A stretch of DNA of 64,000 nt from Cyrtodaria siliqua (lineage: Eukaryota; Mollusca; Bivalvia; Adapedonta; Hiatellidae). The notes below the pieces were generated by a model. That model searched no databases. It was not told where the DNA came from and saw only the letters and a program-made list of their open reading frames with translations. The position numbers were made by a program, and so were the translations under genes. Of the stretch, positions 11,935 to 24,189 are shown in pieces. Positions within the stretch are counted from its first letter, which is position 1. The number at the start of each line of letters is the position of its first letter. The stretch spans positions 186,001 through 250,000 of the forward strand of contig JAWPHD010001124.1 of NCBI GenBank assembly GCA_037043455.1, written 5' to 3'.

Positions 11935-12275
11935 CCCCATTAGAAGCAGCTCGGTACATGAATGGTGTTTTACGGCACGTCGACACATAAATAGGAAGAA
12001 ATGAAGTAGTAATTAAAAATTAATTTATATATATAAAGATAAAACTATTGACAAATAATTGAATTGAATTGAGTGTTGATTAACGGCACACCAACACAGT
12101 ATAGGTTATTTAGAGCCGCCCCAGAGATAGGGGAAGGATACATAGGGAACCGTGCCCTACTTTTATTATCGAATAGATTCCTATGGTTCTTTAACGTGCT
12201 CGGAGGATACACCGATACACGGGACCGCCCAGCTTATATCCCCATCCGACGGACGAGGCTAATTGACAAATAAGG
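11935..12275 (+). repeat. Interspersed repeat with 'GGTTCTTTAACGTGC' motif
   Basis: A GC-richer block with 'GATTCCTATGGTTCTTTAAC', 'CACGGGACCGCCC' and 'CCATCCGACGGACGAGG', a pattern I remember from many invertebrate genomes. A related fragment ('TTTAACGTGCTATT' and 'CGGGACCGCCGG') is at 47515-47570. A 66-codon frame inside it (12073-12273) is unlikely to be a gene. Confidence 0.35.
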
Positions 12276-12294
12276 GATGATATGGTACTAATAT

Positions 12295-12870
12295 AAAAGA
12301 GTATGAGAGTGGACCTTTGGAAACGGCCGAACACGACATATACGAAATATTGCAGTCTCGGTTTGATTGAGATTGTTCATGAACGGTAGTGAAATATACT
12401 AGCTACCGCTCACACCCTCTAGCCCCGGGTTGAGCAGAACTCAATATTCATAAAATCAATAGTACAAAATTGTAACCATCCCGAAGATTGCATGCATATG
12501 GCGGTGGACATGGAATATATTTCTTCCCCATGTCGTACGGCGTATGGTCCCAGTATCTAATAAAATTAAATGCCCCGAAGAGCGAAATAAACATAATGGA
12601 ATTTAGTTGGGAGAAGCGGTTATGAAGCCTGCGTATCACAAGTAACAGCCAAAAGACTAAATTAAAAAGCAGACAACATATCCTATGAGTGGTTAAAAAA
12701 TACCAAGAGCCTTTTATCGGCCGGAGTAGTGGAACCACCGAATCAAAAATTAAGTCAGAAAACAAAAGAAATTGAAAATGTACCACCGATAACTAAATAT
12801 AAGTATCGGGCTCAGCGATCTCCAAAGATCGAATGAATAACAGTCCTGATTGCAAGCGTGGGGAGACGTT
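12295..12870 (+). repeat. Family-B repeat, near full length
   Basis: The left part has 'GAGTATGAGAGTGGACC', 'ATTGCAGTCTCGGTTTGATT', a 'GAGATTGTTCATGAACGGTA' block and 'GGGTTGAGCAGAACTCAATAT'. The middle has 'GGCGTATGGTCCCAG'. The right part has 'GTGGAACCACCGAATC' and 'CAGCGATCTCCAAAGATCGA'. About 570 bp. A 112-codon minus-strand frame is not conserved in the other copies. No transposase is visible; possibly a non-autonomous element or a retroelement UTR. Confidence 0.65.
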
Positions 12871-12904
12871 TTACTGCCGCCACATTGCACAAGCAACGCC
12901 ACTG

Positions 12905-13215
12905 TGCTATATAAAAGAGTATGAGAGTGGACCTTTGGAAACAGCCGAACACGACTTATACGTAATATTGCAGTCTCGGTTTGATTGAGACTGTTCATGA
13001 ACGGTAGTGAAATATGCTAGCTACCGTTCACGCCTTCTAGTCCCGGGTTGAGCAGAACTCAAGAAGCTATATATAAGAACATATTATAATGATTTATATA
13101 GTCTGATTTATTTCAGGAAATTTAAAACAAGACCAAAAAAAAAGAGTATGATAATGGACCTTTTGAAACGGCCGAAAACGACACATACGAAATATCTCAG
13201 TTTGATTGAGACTGT
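12905..13215 (+). repeat. Family-B left-end fragments, two in tandem
   Basis: 12908-13065 repeats the B left end through 'GTTGAGCAGAACTCAA'; 13138-13215 repeats its first 80 bp again. With the copy at 12295 the B left end therefore occurs three times within 900 bp, suggesting local tandem duplication. Confidence 0.6.
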
Positions 13216-13655
13216 TCGATAGTATCAAATAAATCTTTCATAGTATTAAGATTGTAGTAGATTTGACGCATAGGATCGAAGACTACGCATTCCAACAAGA
13301 TGTGTTTGACCGTTAACGATGCAAAGCAGGGTATACATTCTGGTAATTATTCACCATTTAATAAAGCAGCTCGGTGAACATCCCCATCTAAATGGAGATA
13401 AATAACAATATCAAAATTAAAATCATCCCTCTTGTAATAATTTTTACTAATTATACCACCATTTTCAATAGAGAGATGTAGATTAAGAAATAAGTTACAC
13501 TATCAGAAATGTCAGCTTTGTTGAGTTGAAATTATTTAGGATAAATAGTATTAACCACCGTGAAAGTAGAAGATAAAGGATTGTCAATGGCCAATATTTC
13601 ATCCAGATATTGGGAGGTGTCAATAAAGGCTTCAATTTTATGTTTTCGATGTCAT
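13200..13655 (-). pseudogene. Chimeric RT relic: family-A RT region joined to a different LINE C-terminus
   Basis: Minus strand from 13655: IDTSQYLDEILAIDNPLS, NTIYPK, then after a frameshift LFLNLHLSIENGGIISK, YYKRDDFNFDIVIYLHLDGD and VHRAALLNGE followed by TAA. This is the 'DDFDFDIVNFPFLDGDVPR' region of the family-A RT protein. Then, in the same frame, come LPECIPCFASLTVKHILLEC and FDPMRQIYYNL, which is the C-terminal end of an RNase H-type LINE ORF2 as also seen at 58.5 kb. Two unrelated RT proteins are thus joined in frame through one stop. It abuts a B fragment. Confidence 0.65.
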
Positions 13656-16089
13656 ATTCTTCAAATATTATATATCCTTTTAATTGTTATTTGCATTCAT
13701 ACGTGATTTGGTTGACTGTGGCCCTTGAATGCTACATCGTAGGTACAAACTTATGTTAGATAAACCACGGGAATAGAGACACATCTACACAATGTAAATA
13801 CATGTACCTCCATGCTAAATAACTTACTTGATATTTAGGTAATTAAAATACATGTATAATCACACGTGCATACCGATATAGAGACAACACCGCAAATTAA
13901 GGTGATTGAGCAGGAAACATCATGCAGGACGGATGCGAGACGAGGGTTCAGCGCAAAGCTCTGATATCTTCCTATTTACCTAAATGTCTTTACAATAGTG
14001 TTGCGTTGAAACCTAGTGTTGTTGCACGTTTTACCAGTATTGCGTTGCATCCTCGAATAGTTTCCCATGTATTCAAGAAAAAAGTGTAATAACGAGTTGA
14101 AACAGTGTTAGTTTCGTAGCTCTTCTATTTTACATATATTAAGGTATTGCATCATTGTTGGTATGTTTTAAGCATTAACTATACAACGTTCAATACCGAG
14201 GTGGAATAATAACAACTTAATTTTGTAAGCAACGCTTCTCTACAATCCCTAATTGAGACACGACAATAAAAGCTGCACTTCATCATGTTAATTCGGTCAA
14301 TCTTGGTAAAATCGATACGTCTGTAGTTGTAATTTAGTGGGTGTATGTTGGTTCCTGTCACCGGCATGAAGTTAGCATTTCTGATTGAAGGTTTAAACTC
14401 AATTACTAGAAGCTTGATGTCCTGCGGGAGAGTATTCGTTATTTTGTATTGTTTATCAAAACAGTAAGAAACAAACGATGCAAAATGTAGTTGTTTGCTT
14501 AAAATTCAGTTATTTATATAATATCGTAAATAAAAGTAGTAAGTAGAAATATTATTTATAAACATATTAATAGAACCGTGTTAATAATGTCCAGTGTGGT
14601 AAAGAAATCAAACGAACACCTTAATTGTCTTTATCTAAGTACCGATAGTGCCATCGAAATATCTTAGGAAAAGGTCCCTAATGTATAACACTCGTCATGC
14701 CAATACGACATGCGTTGAAATCAGTACTGTATATAGTGTATGTGCTCGGGATTACCATGAGTAGTGTTATTTGTGATAGAGTAAATGCAGAACCAACATC
14801 ATTGTGCTTGCAATTGTATCAAACTAGATATACACGTCAAACATGAAATATATCTTTTACAGAAAGCAGTCAACCAAATCATGCATTAAAACAAACAATT
14901 ACAATGTTGACATGGTTAATAAACAATATGTTTCTTTTGTAATTGTTTTTGTATATATACTTATTCGTTATTTATATCATTATCTTTAACACACGGTCTG
15001 CACTATCTTCTTATATATATTATAACGCTTTTTTATTCGTCTTTAAAGCATTTGTGTTAACATTAATTCACGAGAGGTATTACCTGCTAGACATGTAATT
15101 TACAGCCTGATTAAATACCATTTCTACTAATATTTTAAATCATTTTAGATACAATCAAACCTTTACGCCAGGCCTAAACATTAATAATAAAAACGTGCAA
15201 TAATTGAGTTATTTAGCCTTTTAAAAAATACATCCTTTGTTCTAAAATTATCAGCAGTTTACAACAAATCATCATAGTTACTAATATTTGTAGAATGATA
15301 TTTTAAATTGTAGAGTCACAACTGTATCATGTGAATTATATATCTTTAAAGATTTAAATCCGTTTTACTATTACTCCGGAGTAATGATGTTACAACGGAA
15401 TTCTGCCCATGTCGACTGGGACACTCAGTGAAGACTGTACCAGTACGTTAGTTCGTATTCACAAACACCACTCTTTTAGGGTTTGTAACACCACTCGTCC
15501 AGGGTAGTGCATACCACTTATTTCAATACAAGCGAGGCCTAGTGGAATATGTTTCTGGACTTCTACTGCGGCAATCCGGGCTCAACTCTCCGATTCGGAA
15601 CATTTTTCTTTATATATTGATTGTTTATCGTACATATTCTTAGACAACTGCTCATATCAGTCTTCAGCATTTTGTTATTTTGTATCATAAATATTAGTAA
15701 ATATTACAGTTGTCGTAGTATCACAATACTAATCAGCCTAACTGGTTATCATACCTAAACAAGATATTAATTTGATGAAAGACATCTTTAATAATGATTT
15801 CAAAATGAATTAGAATGCATGCTTAAGTCGCTAAGTGAAAACAAGTTGGGGAAACACGCGCGTGATCTACTGCGGTATTATCTTAAAATGCACTACATAT
15901 GCATGTGTTATGCACACACACTGTCCTTAAAATACTTAATATACAAGGCAATAAGATTACAATATAATCCCAAGTAGATGAACATTTAAACAGCAAATTC
16001 AGCCATCCGAAAGCACGCATTCAAAACAGATTCTTACCATTATGAAATCTGAAGACGACGGATGTATGTGTGTGTATGTGTGTAATTAT

Positions 16090-16480
16090 AAGGATTATAG
16101 TCCCTCCGATTGATAGCCACCAGAGAATCGCGGTACAGTTGGGTACACAATGGAGTGTGGACTTTCTAGTGAGTGATTGTGTGTAGTGTTATGTATCTAT
16201 CTGCAGTTTATTTGAAGCAGATATAGTGCTGCCACGCTGGAATACCACGCCGTAGTACATGATACCCCACTTAGTCACATTATTCTGACACCTGGTGATG
16301 CAGACGTGGCACTAGCACTGTCAAGCAAGGGTTACACGTAACTACTAACATGTTTAACATCGTCGGTATGACGCGGCCAGGGAACTCGAACACACGACCT
16401 CCCGATTGCAGTTCTACTACACCACAGCACTTTGGTGAAGGCGCCGTGATACGTGACACGTCCCCTATTATTCATGTGTC
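16090..16480 (-). repeat. tRNA-like SINE candidate (minus strand)
   Basis: On the minus strand 'GGGAGGTCGTGTGTTCGAGT' resembles a pol III B box within tRNA-derived sequence, preceded by a possible A-box region ('GTGGTGTAGTAG'). The block is absent from the corresponding place in duplicated copy 1, so it is a later insertion. Ends are not defined. Confidence 0.3.
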
Positions 16481-17344
16481 AAGTGCTTGCACACATTGAC
16501 CATTTTTACACCGTTGTATTTTGCATTATTTGTCAGACAACATATACCGTCTTTGTTATGAGTAATTTAGTGATGATTGGGACAAATAGCTAGGGTATAT
16601 ATGGTAGAGTGACTGCTAGGAAGTATACAGTGTTTCTTCTTTAAATGTCGTTATTCATAATACCAGACACAGACTACCCAGTGGAATAGCGTTTCCATCG
16701 AGTAGGCTTAAGTTTGGATCATACGATGCGGGTTGTATTTCTATAAAAAAAAAACATTGTAGCGATTCGAAAGTATACAGTTTAACTTCTGAATGTCACT
16801 AATCATAATACCAGACACAGACTACCCAGTGGAATAGCGTTTCCATCGAGTAAGCTTAAGTTTGGATCATACGATGGGAATTGTATTTCTATAAACAAAA
16901 TCATTGTAACGATTGCACATTATTTAATAAAGTTATCATTCTGTTCTATAACGATCGGTATAAGATAAATAACCATCGCTTAGACATTTACATACCGTGA
17001 AATGGGATGTAAATACAATTACAACTCAATCTGAATAAATGTTCTCGAATATCTCTTGTCACTGTCACGGTAATTTCCTAACTCACTATTTCTCGGTAAA
17101 TCTTAATTAGATTGTACAATTTTTCAGCTAACGCATCATTTATTTCAAGATTAAATCAGATGGTCTACTTATCTGATAGGATGTGAATAAATCAGTATAA
17201 ACATTTTGTTTACTTGGTGTATCAAGTTGTCTGATAAGAACTGATTTGCATACTCCTTTCAACGGTGTTGTGGTTTTAGGCACATTTCGTGATGTGCATA
17301 CGCATTTATAATACATGTGCCATCACTACCGCAGTCTAAGAAGA

Positions 17345-17890
17345 TATAGAAGTCGAACAGGAAATGTAGTTTCAAGTACCACAGTCAACCACAAACATGC
17401 ACAAAAACAAACAACGATTGCAAAGATGAATACGAGGCAAGATATGACATCACAAACATAAAAGGAATAAAACTAAAGATATCCCCGCCAGGTTATATTC
17501 TCTGTATTATAAACAAACTATGCCGCATTAGGAGGCAAGTATAAGTGTAAGAATTAAATGATCATGTCTAAAACGCAAAAGTCTAGAAAACCACAAAGCA
17601 AATATTCAGTGACTTGGCAGAAGCCAGAGAACAAACCGTTAAGTATACCACAAGCAATGATTTAATACAAAAATCAAACTTTACCGTCCTTTGAAGATTT
17701 AGGTAGACGTCATCATTTGGTCAACACTCTGTCCGGTCATCTCACATTCAACGAGGAAAGAATAGTGAATATTTGAGGGTCAATAGGTCAATCACATAAT
17801 CAAAGAGGAAAAAATAATCACTGTGGTGAACTGTAAATGTGTCAACCACTAAACATGCAGTGCGTTGCTAAATGATTAATAAAAGCTCAT
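17345..17890 (-). mobile_element. Family-A C-terminus and 3' end, two pieces
   Basis: 17345-17460 is the reversed tail ('GTCGAACAGGAAATGTAG', 'CAGTCAACCACAAAC'). 17570-17890 holds the C-terminal codons read downward: QRTACLVV, a tandem partial duplication of the 'DYFFLFDYVIDLLTL' stretch (two phenylalanine-rich repeats at 17745-17815), then CEMTGQSVDQMMTST and stop. It interrupts duplicated segment copy 2. Confidence 0.6.
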
Positions 17891-18396
17891 GCGCGCAGAC
17901 AAATGCAAATTAGTCAGTAAAGTAAACATATTTTAGCATCGCAAACGTACCAACAATAACGTGCCTTTGGACAGTGATGATGATACGAGAGGCAACTGCC
18001 TTCCGTGCATTTTCATTTGAAATAGCCATTGTCTATTGCGCCTACAAGTGTAGTTTTATCGAAGTTAGACGGGTTTTTTCGACATAAGGTATGCTTCGAT
18101 GTTAATATCTCCAGTTCAATGATAATACGTCAATCAATCATTTCGAGATTTCACCTTTAATACAGCATAATTTTCTCTGATTTCCTTGTTTCGTTTAAAT
18201 TGCGTTGAATTTTGTTTTGTTATATTGTGTTAATTCATGGCTTATTTTACAATGTATTAATGTTTATTCTGGGATTGTCTCGGTCATAGTTTTCGTAATA
18301 TGAATTAACCTTGTTAAATATCGATGTATATGTTTTCTTTTTTATTTTGTTTCCGAGTTGAACTTTCTGGTGCTTTTAAATTGTTCAATCCATTTT

Positions 18397-18575
18397 GAAG
18401 GATACTCATTCCAAATATGAAGACGATAGTCAGATTACACGTTGGCGGATATTCATTACAAATGTGAAGACGATAGTCACAGTCCGGCTACACGTTGAAG
18501 GATACTCATTACAAATGTGAAGACGACAGTCACAGTCAGGCTACATGTTGAAGGATGTGGAGACGACAGTCGCAG
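18397..18575 (+). repeat. Minisatellite, about 50-60 bp units
   Basis: Three full units and a shortened one of 'GAAGGATACTCATTACAAAT' + 'GTGAAGACGATAGTCACAGT' + 'C.GGCTACACGTT'. The last unit is shortened to 'GAAGGATGTGGAGACGACAG'. Confidence 0.7.
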
Positions 18576-18956
18576 CCTAGACTAGACTAGCGAAAACCCC
18601 GATACATTTATTATAAACGTACAACCTATCGTCATATCAAAGCAGAATTCAAATAAGGCATTGAAATTTCCTATAATAAGTTCTTCATTTTAAAACAATG
18701 TTCTTTATATATATCGTCTTTATTCAAAATTAAAAACGTACATCAGTTATATCATGTGTCCGATTTTATTCAGTTTCGCAACTTTTAATTAGTCCAGTTT
18801 AAAGAATATGATCAGCATATAACTCATCGTTATCCTGAATCTGAGTGAAAGCGTGTAAACAAGTTTCAATTAGTGAAAACATTTTGTAAAATAAACATGA
18901 ACATGTCTTCCATCTTCCATTTGAAATTTATACAAAATGTTAACTGTTTAAAAATG

Positions 18957-19035
18957 CAAATAACCAATCACCAATGCAAATTCCATTAACTCAACAGCTG
19001 AGTTAATGGAATTTGCATTGGTGATTGATTATTTG
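18957..19035. repeat. Near-perfect 37-bp-arm palindrome
   Basis: Left arm 18957-18993, 5-base loop (ACAGC) and right arm 18999-19035 with one mismatch. The arms contain 'ACCAATGCAAATTCCATTAA'. A single-arm version occurs at about 7662-7690 in the duplicated copy, so one arm arose by an inverted local duplication at the end of segment copy 2. Confidence 0.85.
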
Positions 19036-19039
19036 TGTT

Positions 19040-22000
19040 TTTAAAAAAGAAGCTATTTTGTTCATTTAAATGTGTGACGAGCAAAGAAATGACAATCAAA
19101 AAATATTAAAGATATTCACCGTCAATATTTGTAACGTTCCTACGCCGTTGTATTTGATGAAAGCAAGAGGCATGCTCAGGGTTTTCCCTAGGAATTGTTT
19201 CAGAAATAGTAATAGTAAGCTTATTTATAAAAAGCGAAAGGTCAAAACTTGAAGAAAAGGTTCCGTGATTTTTTTTTTGAAATTGCGAAAACCCATAACA
19301 TGCGCATATTGCAAAGATTTGTGTAGTGTGCACTTCCATATACGTTTATTGATAGATTACGTCAATGAAATACACTAAATACCTCATAAAATCGAATTGA
19401 TAAACGAGTGATTTTAGTAAAAAAATGCATTTTTATTACGAAAATCTTCAGCTAGAATTATATCTAAACAAAAACATAATGTCACCTGGGTCTGTCAATG
19501 ATTATTTGTGACACATTACATTTGCAAATTAAGAAAGAGTTTGATGGAATGTCCAAATTACGTACAGAGTCTGAGATTATTTGGAAAAGTTTCTGCTAGT
19601 AGCTTTGTTTATGGTTGGAAGGTGACGGACATAATTGCCGCGATTTCATTGGAGGATCGACATACGTCTGACGGCCGTGTCAGTATAAACTGTGCTGTTT
19701 TCAAACGGTGTGAAATGCTCGTGCGGATTAACTAGTTGTTTATTGGAATAATGATTAAGCTGCCTGGTGCTGATTGATTTGTTGATTGTACCGAAAGTTG
19801 TTTGATCTTATTAACAATCGCTCGCGGCGTAAAAAAGTGGCCAGTTTTGTTCAGTTATCAAGTTCTGATTAGGATAGTTTTCCACTTGATTTGGTCTAGA
19901 ATGGAAACGTCCAGTCGGACAAGTGACGGGCAACCATATTTGCAAAGTTCACCATGCCCGCACCAAAATCCACTTGCCCGGGGCGTCGGGCAACCGTATT
20001 TCCAGAACCTTGCAACTAATGCAATATCTAACATGTAGTAACAGTAGCTACATTTACAAATAACTGTTATTTTTAGAGATTGAAAAGATGCGTTGTACGA
20101 GCGTTTATTTTGTAAATTGTCAATCCATTAAGCAGTTCCACAAAATGCATTAAATGTTAACACTGGCTGAGATTCCACTTTACAAATAAATGATGTTTTC
20201 GTGATTTGTCTCGTTGTATTGGGACTCATAATTGCATTCTAAAAACATTTGTGTGTTTGTCCATGTTTGTCTCGAGAGTAGAAAATAGTATCTGGATTAC
20301 TAGTTTGAGACAAATTTAGTTTTTCGGAAACAATTTAAACCTGTCACTTATCTGGAAACGAGACGAAATGTATTGACCAATCAGATGTATCCGTTCCATT
20401 TGAAGCGTAAATATTAAAGGATCAATATTAGATAATTGACGAGAAGTGCGATTGTTTCGGTCGGTCAAATCAAACATAACTCACAAAAACTAATCCACGT
20501 ATCTAATAATTTTAAATATGTCGTAAATTTCTAATGCAATTGTTTTAACACAAATTGTTCATGAACCCTGGAACCTGGACCGTGCAAACGCGGAACTCAT
20601 ATAGTATAGTTCGATAATTACTTAAAGTTCTCCAGCCATGTTTTGTTTCATAAACATATTTATGTTTATTCATATAGAAATCAATACACAACAAACACAT
20701 TGCAATATCCAGTAGGAACGCCACGGACCTATAACATATCAGTTCTGTTCGCATTTTAACTCCGCGAACATGGACTATTTCTTTGTATTTTACGGACTAT
20801 TTTACGAATTTTCAATTAAAACAGACGCCATTTTTTTACACCCGAAGTTAGGCGCGCTACCTCGGCGAGCACTACGGGTACCTATGGAGTCTAACAACAC
20901 GCGTACAGTGTTTCATACCGTAGATTATGTAAAAACTAATACCTTACCGGACGAAATAACGTCCCATTATGTGTCAACACGATGCAGTGTTGGTGACTGA
21001 CAGGTCACCGTGACATAACTTGACACGTGAAATTGACATGTTGGTCAAATTGGATTTGGGATTACTGTCTGCTGCTAGAGGTCCATGATCAAGGTATTTG
21101 TTTTATCATTAAAATGTGTTTGTTAATAAACAGTACACACCACTTTTAGATCGTACATATTTAGACATAAGCCAAATATAGTGCCTAAAAAAGTGGCGTA
21201 TACTGTATAATAGAAAGTTTATATTTTTCGTGTACTCCGATCTTTCCAGTAACTGGATGTACTGTAAACTGTAGAACGTTTCGTGGAATAAAACAATTAC
21301 TAGTAGAAATGCTATCAATGTCCCCTGCACCCCCGCTCACCCAAGTACGGTTGATGTGGGGAGGATGGGGGTGGGTAGATGGAGCTTGAATACCGAAAAC
21401 AAGGAGGGGGTAAGGAAACTAGAAACCCCTTCCACCCCTACCCCTCAGATTCATGAATGTAAATTGTTAGCGTTGTCTCTTTATCGTTATGTTATCCCCA
21501 TTTTCTCGAACATTCGTGAATACATACTCGATACAACTACCATCGAAATAATGTAAACAGCCATTGACATGTCAGATTAATATTTATGTACAGTGTACAT
21601 ATATATCCATGACAGTTAGTAGAGTTTTGAGTTTTCCTTTATAAATATGTTACATTATGTATAACAAAGGATAAACTCTGTCTGTTTGATCATTGACATT
21701 GGATTGATGTTGTTTTTCAGAGAGGCCTCAAATGTGAATCGTGCCCTTGAGCAATTCTAAGTGAATTGATACTGACGACTTCAGAATGTCAAGCCGAGTT
21801 AAATGCCATTGGATCATTTTGAAGTGGGAGCCCTTTTAAAAAATGTTTACACTTGTGTAGTTCTTTAAATGGAGCTTGTGTTATGCTTGCACGGTGCTGT
21901 TCAAAGTTACAGTAAAAAATGTTTTCGGTGATAATGCAGCGTGATTGTCATATGAGCTCGTGTAAACTACATGTACTGGATACATGCGAAAACAAGTTGT
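19040..22000. other. Mostly single-copy DNA, no identified gene
   Basis: Less repetitive and slightly richer in CG dinucleotides than the rest. It contains open frames of 60-78 codons (for example 19508-19735, 19802-20038 and 20770-21000) that I cannot identify. 'GGGCAACC.TATTT' is directly repeated at 19927 and 19987. 'CACGCGTACAGTGTTTCA' at 20898 recurs at 23968. An acceptor-like TGTTTTTCAG ends at 21720. Confidence 0.3.
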
Positions 22001-22299
22001 GTTAAAGGGACACTAGGCAATCTTTTTTTTTTTTAAACTTCTGGAGTTTCGGTAAATTTTTCTGCATAATTTGCATTAGGGATCATTACTAGTATTTATT
22101 AGAATAGTTCAGAACTGTTGATAACAGTGCACCTATAATATAGTTAAGTATTTGATAGAATAACGAAGACAAAATGAAACACTTTTATTTAATTTTTAAT
22201 GCAAGCAGGTTTAAATTTAAAATGTTACCAGGTTAACAAATGGAGATGCTAATGTTAATGCTTGATAAATACTTCAAGAGTGCCGTGTGTCCCTTTAAC
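22001..22299. mobile_element. MITE with GTTAAAGGGACAC terminal inverted repeats
   Basis: The left terminus GTTAAAGGGACAC and right terminus GTGTCCCTTTAAC are perfect inverted repeats of 13 bp enclosing about 270 bp of AT-rich DNA without a frame. A further left-end-like 'TTAAAGGGACACAGAGCAAA' at 22350 with a decayed 'TGTCCC...CCTTAAC' near 22950 may be a second, larger relative. The mobilising transposase is not in the window. Confidence 0.7.
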
Positions 22300-23047
22300 A
22301 TGAACTAATTACAATATTATTATGGTCTATGTGATGGGTCCCCAATTTATTAAAGGGACACAGAGCAAATTTTCAATCTTGTGTCTGTTTTACACATTTT
22401 CACATCAGAACAGACCACACATCTACAAAAGTGTCTTCTCAACTGCCCTATTTAATCGTGTTTTATTACTAAAACTAGCGGCATCACCAGGTTTTGAGAT
22501 AGAAAATAAATAGTTGTATATTAATGTTTTCTCCCCATGTAAAATGACCTTACTAAGTCATTAAAGTAAAATATTATATCAACAAAACGTGTAATATTTA
22601 ACAATTTTAGATTTTTGGCAAGAGTTGTATTTTATTCCCCTTCTAGTAAAAATGGCTTATAAAGCATTGCACCATCTGTCAGATTTAACTTTCCTTATAA
22701 TAGATTCTTGCTGTAGTACTGTTAGATGAAAAATAGATTAAAATTGTTCTGTAATCATGTCAGGTCAATCATATACTCGTATGATACACAATATAATATG
22801 TATTGACCCTTTATTTGATGTGCCATTTACTCAGTTTTGGTCAAGGGACGTTTATAGCATATCGGCTTTGAATCCAGTGAACACGGATTCAAGTCTTACT
22901 GGCGCTACTGGTTTACTTCGATGTATCCTGCTAGCCCATTGTGTCAAACTGTCCCATTCCCCTTAACATGACCTAGCTCCCCCTAGCAACACCTGATTGA
23001 AATTGAATACTGTACGCGACTTATTTTTACTTTTTATTTTCTTTCAG

Positions 23048-23150
23048 GCTGCACGTCATGTGGAAGAAGACTCCATGTACACCACTGGCCAGAGTCAATG
23101 CTGACGTTTATGTTCGCTTAATTATTTGCTTAATAAAGTATACATATGAA
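23048..23150 (+). other. Candidate terminal exon with polyadenylation signal
   Basis: A strong pyrimidine tract ending TTTCTTTCAG abuts GGCTGCACGTCATG. One of the three possible frames reads AARHVEEDSMYTTGQSQC and then TGA; another runs to TAA shortly after. AATAAA lies at 23132-23137, about 85 bp into the exon, so acceptor, short tail and poly(A) signal are spaced as in a last exon. A second acceptor-like site (TGTTTTTCAG) ends at 21720 on the same strand. I cannot find a matching upstream coding exon, and the frame is too short to identify a gene. It could equally be a non-coding transcript end or chance. Confidence 0.22.
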
Positions 23151-23159
23151 CTAAAATAT

Positions 23160-23870
23160 TGTCTTTATAAATATGTCTTCCACCACAAAGTGGTAGGTGA
23201 GACAGATTATATTTGGCTTTTCCGTTCGTCCGTCACAAATCTTGTCTGCGCTATTTGTTGGATTTTTACGAAACTTTGTAAGAAGCATCAGTATGTGCAT
23301 ATCAAATATTGAAGGTCAAGGGCGCCGTGACCCAATAATGATCATGAAAACCCTTGTCTGCACTGTGCACTTCCCCAGAAGCAAATCTCATTAAAATTCA
23401 TGGTTTGAGTGCATTTGGTGAGAGAATGATGCCTTTTGATTTTGATGTCATTAGGTCAAAGATCATTGTCACCGTAACATGATAATGTAAAATGTTGTAA
23501 ACTGTAAGTCAAATATCATGAACTTAATGGATGGATTGCTTCTGGCGAGAGGGTGATCCTTTTGATTGTGAGTGGGTCAACTGTCAAGGTCACAGACCGA
23601 ATAATGTCCGTAATGAAACTCTTTTTTACTTTCTCTAAAGCTAATTTCATAAAACGTCATACTTTGACTTCCTTTGGTGAATAATCCCTGTTTATTTTGA
23701 AGTCAGTAGTTGAAAGGTCCGTTACCATGACCGGAAAATGAAAAGTCTTGTCCACGCAGTGTTTCCTTTTACCTAAAGCAAATTTCATAAAACTTCATTG
23801 GTGGACAGTGGAAAGAGGATGATCCGTTTGATTTTTAGGTCAAAAGTCAAGTTCCTGCTGACATCCATTA
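23160..23870 (+). repeat. Degenerate tandem repeat of the 'AGGTCAAGGTCACCGTGACC' type
   Basis: Begins with 'CCACCACAAAGTGGTAGG' and 'CCGTTCGTCCGTCACAAATC', then diverged units with 'TCTTGTCTGCACTGTGCA.TTCC', 'AGCAAATTTCATAAAACTTC', 'GGTGA.AG..TGATCCTTTTGATT' and 'GGTCAAAGGTCAAGGTCAC'. The period is irregular. This type of block is frequent in bivalve DNA to my recollection. Frames at 23058-23394 lie in it and are not genes. Confidence 0.6.
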
Positions 23871-24189
23871 TCAAACATTTATAAACAAGGATAAGCATAT
23901 GGTACAACACACATGTTATAATATAACTATATAGGCCCTATAAAGATAGACCCGCACTTTTCGGATTCACGCGTACAGTGTTTCACAACACCACAAACCA
24001 TTGACACAATTTCATGTCCACATATTTATGTTATGCAATCTTCGAGTTTACACAAAATCATGTTTGTTACTGACAGTAGCATGTCTGTTACTCGTCAGTC
24101 ATTTACTCGAGTCGCCCCCTCAGTTTCAAACGAACAGTTAAAAGAATATACTTCTTTCTGCCTGTTAAACTTATATTAGTTTATAGCTT

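Larger units (their letters stand above)
13700..19000. repeat. Duplicated segment, copy 2, interrupted by RT-element insertion
   Basis: Counterpart of 3.96-7.7 kb. The 16.7-16.9 kb part contains an extra local duplication of the 'ACCAGACACAGACTACCCAG' block (16660-16740 and 16812-16880). Collinearity resumes after a family-A insertion at 17.35-17.89 kb: 17.95-18.0 kb ('CAATAACGTGCCTTTGGACA') matches 7.45-7.5 kb, and 18.95-19.0 kb matches 7.65-7.7 kb, where the palindrome begins. Confidence 0.6.

Noticed and set aside
12448..12786. 112-codon minus-strand frame as a membrane protein
   Set aside because: It also lies inside a family-B repeat; hydrophobicity follows from AT-rich composition, and the frame is not kept in the 27-kb and 55-kb copies.
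18397..18575. CRISPR-like array
   Set aside because: Units are contiguous and diverged without unique spacers, and the genome is animal; it is a minisatellite.
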